Shown: positions 30,834-35,195 of the stretch, piece after piece
How the letters are laid out: every line of letters begins with the position of its first letter
Position numbering within the stretch: position 1 is the first letter of the stretch
Notes under the pieces: model-generated
The model's input: the letters and a program-made list of their open reading frames with translations, nothing else
Database searches by the model: none
Told to the model about the DNA's origin: nothing
Made by a program: the position numbers and the translations under genes
Source of the DNA: an uncultured Clostridia bacterium
GTDB taxonomy: Bacteria; Bacillota; Clostridia; Oscillospirales; Acutalibacteraceae
Length of the DNA: 35,195 nt
Direction: 5' to 3'
Assembly: GCA_944383495.1 (NCBI GenBank)
Contig: CALWPT010000007.1
Span: 1-35,195, forward strand

Positions 30834-31346
30834 ATGAAACAAAAAACAGTCCGATTCATTGTGCAGGCGGGCGTCATTGCCGCACTGTACGCCGCACTAA
30901 CCCTTGTTTTGGCGCCGATTGGGTTTGGTCAAATTCAGTTCCGCGCCGCGGAGGCATTGACCATTTTGCCGATTTACACGCCCGCTGCGATTCCGGGTCT
31001 CACGGTGGGGTGCCTGCTGGCCAACGGGATTGGTGTGGCGATGGGCGTCAACAGCATGCCCATGGATATTCTGTTCGGCACCCTGGCGACCTTATTGGCT
31101 TCGATGTGCAGTTATTTTGTGCGGAACGTCCGCTTTAGGAAAATTCCCTTATGGTCGTTTTTTCCCCCTGTGCTGTGGAACGGGCTGATAGTGGGTTGGG
31201 AGCTATGGTGGTTTTTGCGCCTTCCGTTCTGGATTTCGGCGTTTTTTGTTGCGGCCGGCGAGTTGGCGGTCTGCGCGGTTTTGGGCGGCGGATTGTATGC
31301 GTTAATCATCAAAACCCGGCTGTATCGTTTGTTTTCGGCGGATTGA
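30834..31346 (+). CDS. queT: QueT-family queuosine precursor transporter
   Basis: A 170-residue integral membrane protein of the QueT family, the substrate-specific (S) subunit of an ECF-type transporter for a 7-deazaguanine (queuosine) precursor. FGQIQFRAAEALTILPIYTP (31-50) followed by PAAIPGLTVGCLLAN (50-64) is the family signature. About five hydrophobic segments are visible (8-30, 40-65, 78-95, 105-130, 132-160). The shared ECF ATPases and T-subunit are not in this window and are normally encoded elsewhere. The preQ1-I riboswitch over its ribosome binding site supports the ligand assignment independently. The GGAGG lies 10 bases before the ATG. Confidence 0.93.
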   Translation: MKQKTVRFIVQAGVIAALYAALTLVLAPIGFGQIQFRAAEALTILPIYTPAAIPGLTVGCLLANGIGVAMGVNSMPMDILFGTLATLLASMCSYFVRNVRFRKIPLWSFFPPVLWNGLIVGWELWWFLRLPFWISAFFVAAGELAVCAVLGGGLYALIIKTRLYRLFSAD

Positions 31347-31429
31347 TTCCGGCGAGTGACCGCCTGCACAAAGCGGCCTGAATAATAGCCTATTCTTTGG
31401 GGCCAACAGAAAAAATTGAAACTTCCCTC

Positions 31430-31459
31430 TTGACAAATGGATTGTAGTGTGCGTATAAT
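31430..31459 (+). promoter_or_regulatory. Promoter of the leuA leader
   Basis: Consensus TTGACA (31430-31435), an 18-bp spacer and TATAAT (31454-31459). It drives the T-box leader and leuAB. Confidence 0.85.
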
Positions 31460-31469
31460 AAATCAAATC

Positions 31470-31732
31470 AATTGAATGAAAAACGATGAAGGAAATAAGA
31501 CATATTTTCGTGCGTTTCAGAGAGCCGGCGGTTGGTGCGAGCCGGTGCCGGGGAATATGTGGATAGCTCATTCCGGAGTTGCCTGTGCTGAATTTTAGTA
31601 AGCTGGGCCGTGTGGCGGCGTTAACCGCCGGGCCTTGTTAGAGGCTTGAGGGCTGGAGGGCTTCCGGCCGAAGTTGGGTGGTACCGCGGATGATTCATTC
31701 GCCCCAAAAACAGCGTTCGCTGTTTTTGGGGC
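31470..31732 (+). promoter_or_regulatory. Leucine T-box leader
   Basis: A tRNA-sensing leader. Stem I shows the AGAGAG bulge region, the GGTTGGTG apical segment (about 31528-31538) and a specifier loop GATAGCTCATTCC, in which CTC (31567-31569) is a leucine codon read by the GAG isoacceptor. A GGCGG/CCGCC stem III follows near 31614-31630. The T-box sequence TGGGTGGTACCGCG (31675-31688) pairs with uncharged tRNA CCA to form the antiterminator. It is followed by a strong terminator. Low charging of tRNA-Leu should allow read-through into leuA. Confidence 0.93.
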
Positions 31733-31740
31733 TTTTTGTT
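31701..31740 (+). terminator. Conditional terminator of the T-box
   Basis: GCCCCAAAAACAGCG (31701-31715) and its perfect complement (31718-31732) form a 15-bp stem with a 2-base loop, followed by TTTTTGTTTTT. It is the default terminator of the leucine T-box. Confidence 0.92.
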
Positions 31741-31779
31741 TTTCCTTTGATTGATAAACGATGAAAGGAGCTTTCTGCA

Positions 31780-33468
31780 ATGAAACAGGGATTCCAAAAA
31801 TATATTCCCTTCCGGCCTATCCCCTTGCCGGGACGCACCTGGCCGGACAAGGTGATTGACAAAGCGCCCGTATGGTGCTCCGTTGACCTGCGGGACGGCA
31901 ATCAGGCGCTAATCAATCCCATGAATCTGGAGGAAAAAATTCGTTTTTTTCAGATGCTGGTGGAAATTGGCTTTAAGGAAATCGAGGTGGGGTTCCCTTC
32001 CGCTTCGGAAACGGAATATGAAATCCTCAGGGCGCTGATCGACCGCGGCCTGATACCGGACGACGTAACGATCCAGGTATTGGTTCAGGCCCGCCCTCAT
32101 CTGATTCAGAAAACCTTTGAGGCCATTGAAGGCGCGAAAAACGTCATTGTGCATTTTTATAATTCCACATCGACCCTTCAGAGAAAAATCGTCTTTCAAA
32201 AGGATATGGAAGGAATCATTGATATTGCCGTTCAGGGGGCAAAGCTGGTCAAGGAACTGACCAACGCGCGAGAGGACAAGAAGATGCATATTCGGTACGA
32301 ATACTCCCCCGAGAGCTTTTCCGGCACGGAAATGGACAACGCGGTGCGAATCTGCGAGGAGGTGCTGGACGCGCTGGACGCCACACAGGAAAACCCCGTG
32401 ATCCTTAACCTGCCCAACACCGTGGAAGGCGCAACGCCCAATTGTTATGCGGATCAAATTGAATACTTCTGCACCCACCTGAAAGGGAAGGAACGGGCAA
32501 TCATCAGTGTTCATCCCCACAACGACCGGGGCTGCGGCGTGGCGGCTACCGAGCTTGCCATCATGGCGGGAGCCCAGCGGGTGGAGGGCACTGTGTTCGG
32601 CAATGGAGAGCGCACCGGCAACGCCGACATTATGGTGGTGGCAATGAACATGTATTCCCAGGGTGTGGATCCAAGGCTGGATTTTTCCAACCTGCCGAAA
32701 ATTAAGGAGATTTACGAACAGTCCACCAAAATGAAGGTTCACGAACGCCATCCTTACGCCGGCGAACTGGTGTTTACCGCCTTCTCCGGCTCCCATCAAG
32801 ACGCGATCAACAAAGGCTACGCTTATATGCAGAACAGCGGCACGCCCTACTGGGAAATTCCGTATTTGCCCATTGATCCCGCCGATGTGGGAAGGGAATA
32901 CGAGCCGGTCATCCGCATTAACAGCCAGTCAGGGAAGGGCGGCGCGGCTTTTGTTATGCAGCAGAGCTTTGGATACAGCCTGCCAAAGGAGATGCATCCG
33001 GAGTTTGGCGCCATTGTCAAGCATGCCTGCGACCAAGCCGGCCGTGAACTGAGACCCGAGGAGGTATTCTCCCTGTTTGAAACGGAGTACTTGATCATTC
33101 ACCGGCCCTATAATCTAAAAAGCTATAAGCTGTTTGAGGAAAACTCCGGGGAAGGGGACGCGGCGGTGCATTTCGAGGGCGTGCTCCGGTTCGAGCATGA
33201 GGATCATGCGATTTCCGGCGTGGGCAACGGCCCTATCGACGCGTTCTTCAAGGCATTAAAGACCGTGGGAATTACCAATTATACCTTTGTCAACTATCAC
33301 GAGCACGCTATCTCCTCGGGCGCAGATTCAAAGGCGGTTTCCTATATCCATCTGATCGGCCCGGATGGAAGAACGCTTTTCGGGGTGGGGCGGGACAGCA
33401 ACATTTCCCTCGCTTCCATTAAGGGCATTATCTGCGCGATTAACCGGTCGAAGAAAACGGCGGAATGA
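31780..33468 (+). CDS. leuA: 2-isopropylmalate synthase (long LeuA2 type)
   Basis: A 562-residue first enzyme of leucine synthesis: acetyl-CoA plus 2-oxoisovalerate gives 2-isopropylmalate. The TIM barrel carries DLRDGNQAL (36-44), the metal-binding HPHNDRG (245-251) and GTVFGNGERTGN (270-281). The C-terminal regulatory LeuA dimer domain (about 440-560, YTFVNYHEHAISSGADSKAVSYIHL) is the leucine feedback site. The length and the N-terminal KYIPFRPIPLPGRTWPDK belong to the LeuA2 subgroup rather than the roughly 510-residue LeuA of B. subtilis. AAAGGAG lies about 8 bases before the ATG. Expression is controlled by the leucine T-box and feedback inhibition is expected. leuB follows after 15 bases. 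Confidence 0.95.
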   Translation: MKQGFQKYIPFRPIPLPGRTWPDKVIDKAPVWCSVDLRDGNQALINPMNLEEKIRFFQMLVEIGFKEIEVGFPSASETEYEILRALIDRGLIPDDVTIQVLVQARPHLIQKTFEAIEGAKNVIVHFYNSTSTLQRKIVFQKDMEGIIDIAVQGAKLVKELTNAREDKKMHIRYEYSPESFSGTEMDNAVRICEEVLDALDATQENPVILNLPNTVEGATPNCYADQIEYFCTHLKGKERAIISVHPHNDRGCGVAATELAIMAGAQRVEGTVFGNGERTGNADIMVVAMNMYSQGVDPRLDFSNLPKIKEIYEQSTKMKVHERHPYAGELVFTAFSGSHQDAINKGYAYMQNSGTPYWEIPYLPIDPADVGREYEPVIRINSQSGKGGAAFVMQQSFGYSLPKEMHPEFGAIVKHACDQAGRELRPEEVFSLFETEYLIIHRPYNLKSYKLFEENSGEGDAAVHFEGVLRFEHEDHAISGVGNGPIDAFFKALKTVGITNYTFVNYHEHAISSGADSKAVSYIHLIGPDGRTLFGVGRDSNISLASIKGIICAINRSKKTAE

Positions 33469-33483
33469 AAGGGGCTATCGGCA

Positions 33484-34569
33484 TTGAAAAACTACAGAAT
33501 CGTTTTGCTAAAAGGGGATGGCATTGGCCCCGAGATCGTAAAGGAAGCGGTCAAGGTGTTGGATCAAGCGGCAAAGGTATACGGGTTTTCCATTTCTTAT
33601 GAGGAAGCGCTGCTAGGCGGGATCGCCATTACCCAAACGGGCAAGCCGCTTCCTGAGGAAACGGTAACGGCCTGCAAAGCCTCTGATGCTGTGCTGCTGG
33701 GCGCTGTGGGCGGCTATCAGTGGGATCAACTGCCTGGGAGCCTTCGCCCTGAGGCGGGCCTTTTGGGAATCCGGGCCGCGCTGGGACTGTATGCCAATCT
33801 ACGCCCTGCCCGGATTTTCGCGCCCTTGCGCAGCGCCTCCCCCCTGCGGGAGAACATCATCGGGGATGCGATGGATATCCTGATTGTGCGGGAGCTGACG
33901 GGCGGCATTTATTTTGGACAACGGGGCCGTGTAGAGAAAAACGGCGCGTCCGCCGCCTACGACACGGAACTGTATACCGTTCCCGAAATTGAGCGAATTG
34001 TCCGAACGGCCTTCCGCGTGGCGCAGAAACGCCGGAAAATGCTGTGCTCTGTGGATAAGGCCAATGTGCTGGAAAGCTCCCGGCTGTGGCGGGAAACGGT
34101 GATTCGGGTGGCAAAAGAGTTCCCGGATGTGGAGCTTTCCCATATGTATGTGGACAATGCCGCCATGCAATTGGTCCGCAACCCGGGCCAGTTTGACGTC
34201 ATCGTTACCTCCAATCTGTTTGGGGATATTTTATCGGACGAAGCCTCCATGCTCAGCGGCTCGATTGGTATGCTGCCATCCGCCAGCCTATCGGACAGCA
34301 CCTTGGGGCTATACGAGCCCATTCATGGTTCCGCCCCCGATCTTGCAGGGCAGGGAATCGCCAATCCCCTGGCGACGATCCTGTCAGCGGCTATGCTGCT
34401 GAAATATTCTTTGGGACAGGAGCGGGCCTCCCGGGAAGTGGAAAGGGCAGTGGACCAGGCGCTTTTGAAAGCCCGCACGGCGGATATTTGGGAAGAGGGC
34501 TGCGAGAGAGTATCCACAGCGCAAATGGGGAACCTGGTGGCCGGGCTGATTGATGGAAAAACGGCATAA
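33484..34569 (+). CDS. leuB: 3-isopropylmalate dehydrogenase
   Basis: A 361-residue NAD-dependent decarboxylating dehydrogenase that converts 3-isopropylmalate to 2-oxoisocaproate (through 2-isopropyl-3-oxosuccinate). GDGIGPEI (11-18) opens the fold. NLRPAR (105-110) and [10 protein letters not shown] (136-145) bind substrate and are characteristic of LeuB. The catalytic Lys lies in [10 protein letters not shown] (about 185-194), and [23 protein letters not shown] (about 242-264) carries the metal Asp residues. [14 protein letters not shown] contacts NAD. The start is TTG at 33484, with AAAGGGG about 9 bases upstream. No closer ATG fits the conserved [13 protein letters not shown] start. leuC and leuD, which normally stand between leuA and leuB, are absent here. 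Confidence 0.95.
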   Translation: MKNYRIVLLKGDGIGPEIVKEAVKVLDQAAKVYGFSISYEEALLGGIAITQTGKPLPEETVTACKASDAVLLGAVGGYQWDQLPGSLRPEAGLLGIRAALGLYANLRPARIFAPLRSASPLRENIIGDAMDILIVRELTGGIYFGQRGRVEKNGASAAYDTELYTVPEIERIVRTAFRVAQKRRKMLCSVDKANVLESSRLWRETVIRVAKEFPDVELSHMYVDNAAMQLVRNPGQFDVIVTSNLFGDILSDEASMLSGSIGMLPSASLSDSTLGLYEPIHGSAPDLAGQGIANPLATILSAAMLLKYSLGQERASREVERAVDQALLKARTADIWEEGCERVSTAQMGNLVAGLIDGKTA

Positions 34570-34603
34570 AAGATGCAAAGGACAGGAGAAGCGTTTCACA
34601 AAA

Positions 34604-34642
34604 ACCGCAAAGGGCTGACGGATTTCGTCAGCCCTTTGCGGT
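34604..34642. terminator. Hairpin behind leuB
   Basis: A 17-bp perfect inverted repeat (34604-34620 and 34626-34642, core GCAAAGGGCTGACG) with a GATTT loop lies 35 bases after the leuB stop codon. No T tract follows on the plus strand. It separates leuB from convergent phage-type genes. Confidence 0.6.
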
Positions 34643-34730
34643 AGATTGCTTGCACATCGAAAGGAACAGGCAGCAAGCTAAGGCCGCCCGAAAGCCATCT
34701 TTTTTATCGTACGCCCACGACATGGAAAAA

Positions 34731-35027
34731 TTACATAGAGCCCTCTTGTGAATCCTCCTTTTTTGGCGTTTCGTAGGTCATGGCGGTTTTACTGTCTGAT
34801 AATCCCGAAGTGGTGGGATCGTTGATGAGATTCCACACGCTGACCAGCACCGATACCAGAATCACCGGATTCTTAACCGCCTCCAGCAGGATGGTTCCCA
34901 GTCCCGCCCAGGTGGTCATGTCCTCCCAGTTCAAACCCATATACGCCAGAATCGGCAGTATGATCGCCGCGGCCAGATTTCCCCAGAATACCGGATTTTT
35001 GATCCGTACACTCCAATTAATTTTCAT
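34731..35027 (-). CDS. Phage holin (phi LC3 type)
   Basis: A 98-residue small membrane protein. MKINWSVRIKNPVFW (1-15) is the typical beginning of phi-LC3/PF04531 holins. Two membrane segments follow (about 16-31, LAAAIILPILAYMGL, and about 53-67, PVILVSVLVSVWNLI). The motif NDPTTSGLSDS (69-79) and a charged tail (KKEDSQEGSM) complete the family layout. Holins form lesions that let an endolysin reach the wall. The lysin gene lies 14 bases upstream on the same strand. AGGAGGG stands 7 bases before the ATG. No structural phage genes are in view, so it is either the end of a prophage or a domesticated lysis cassette. Confidence 0.92.
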   Translation of the reverse strand: MKINWSVRIKNPVFWGNLAAAIILPILAYMGLNWEDMTTWAGLGTILLEAVKNPVILVSVLVSVWNLINDPTTSGLSDSKTAMTYETPKKEDSQEGSM

Positions 35028-35041
35028 CCCTTTTCCCTCCT

Positions 35042-35195
35042 TTACCGTAATTTCGCTTTGGTGTTATCGCCGACGATGCCGTCCACTGACAATCCCTTAT
35101 CCTTTTGGAATTTCCGAACCGCAGCTTCCGTATCGGGGCCGAAGTCCCCGTCGACGCCGCCCAGTCCCACGGAATAGCCCTGGTCAATCAGCATC
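35042..35195 (-). CDS. Endolysin, C-terminal peptidoglycan-binding domain (partial)
   Basis: The last 50 codons of a gene that begins outside the window. The visible part, starting LINQGYSVGLGGVDGDFGPD and ending GIVGDNTKAKLR, is a PG_binding_1 domain with the GVDGDFGPDTEAAVRKFQ core. Together with the holin it is almost certainly the cell-wall-binding end of a phage-type endolysin. The catalytic domain (amidase, peptidase or muramidase) is not visible. The stop codon is TAA at 35042-35044. Confidence 0.88.
   Translation of the reverse strand, partial: MLIDQGYSVGLGGVDGDFGPDTEAAVRKFQKDKGLSVDGIVGDNTKAKLR

Noticed and set aside
31909..32799. Antisense frame of 296 codons opposite leuA
   Set aside because: Complement of a strongly conserved enzyme gene, with no start signal.
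1..35195. CRISPR array, rRNA operon or plasmid/chromosomal origin
   Set aside because: No regularly spaced direct repeats, rRNA sequence, or DnaA-box cluster/iteron arrangement was seen.

Overview
The window looks like a chromosomal segment of a Gram-positive, low-to-mid GC Firmicute, most likely a clostridial (Oscillospiraceae/Ruminococcaceae-like) gut bacterium. The evidence is strong AGGAGG-type ribosome binding sites, sigma-A promoters (TTGACA/TATAAT with 16-18 bp spacers), a leucine T-box, a preQ1-I riboswitch, TTG/GTG starts, DnaD/DnaC-type primosome proteins, DUF4364 and other small clostridial families, and tRNAs with encoded CCA. The species assignment is inference. No rRNA, CRISPR array or complete mobile element is present.

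Layout. 1-2142: a structured GC-rich edge ending in a terminator, an AAC(6')-like acetyltransferase, a clearly decayed pseudogene and a small Cys-rich protein. 2478-5369: an efflux adaptor and a MacB-type permease without an ATPase gene, translationally coupled to a DUF6873-like protein. 5360-8451: an ilvE - pseudouridine synthase - WYL regulator operon, converging on a DUF4364 gene. 9147-10481: tRNA-Leu and tRNA-Gly, then a gene graveyard with an IS256-family transposase remnant and an AT-rich alpha/beta-hydrolase tail. 10482-12963: dnaC-like loader, DnaD-domain protein and XRE regulator on the minus strand. 13025-15197: tRNA-Thr, then a phenylacetate-CoA-ligase-like enzyme with an ACT-domain partner. 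15365-16887: a small NrdD-tail-like protein, DedA and a small orphan ORF. 16945-20315: tandem gltX and glnS. 20489-25856: a two-gene ABC system with a very large coiled-coil permease, and an SDR-family epimerase. 26124-28128: a DUF4870 protein, a cyclase-family hydrolase, a DUF6774-like protein and a small alarmone synthetase. 28245-31346: galM-like epimerase, a CNNM/CorC-type membrane protein, and queT under a preQ1-I riboswitch. 31430-34569: leuA-leuB under a leucine T-box. 34731-35195: a phage-type holin and the end of a peptidoglycan-binding lysin at the window edge.

How the genes fit together. Most of the window is housekeeping: branched-chain amino acid synthesis (ilvE, leuA, leuB), charging of Glu and Gln tRNAs, replication restart/initiation, queuosine precursor uptake and stringent-response signalling. 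The accessory part is concentrated at the left edge, behind the tRNA-Leu/Gly pair and at the right phage-like edge. The most interesting candidates are the ATPase-less adaptor/permease/DUF6873 operon, the riboswitch that gives queT its own control just after the stop codon of an unrelated gene, the giant coiled-coil permease, the stand-alone NrdD-tail-like protein, and the layered remnants at 9440-10480.
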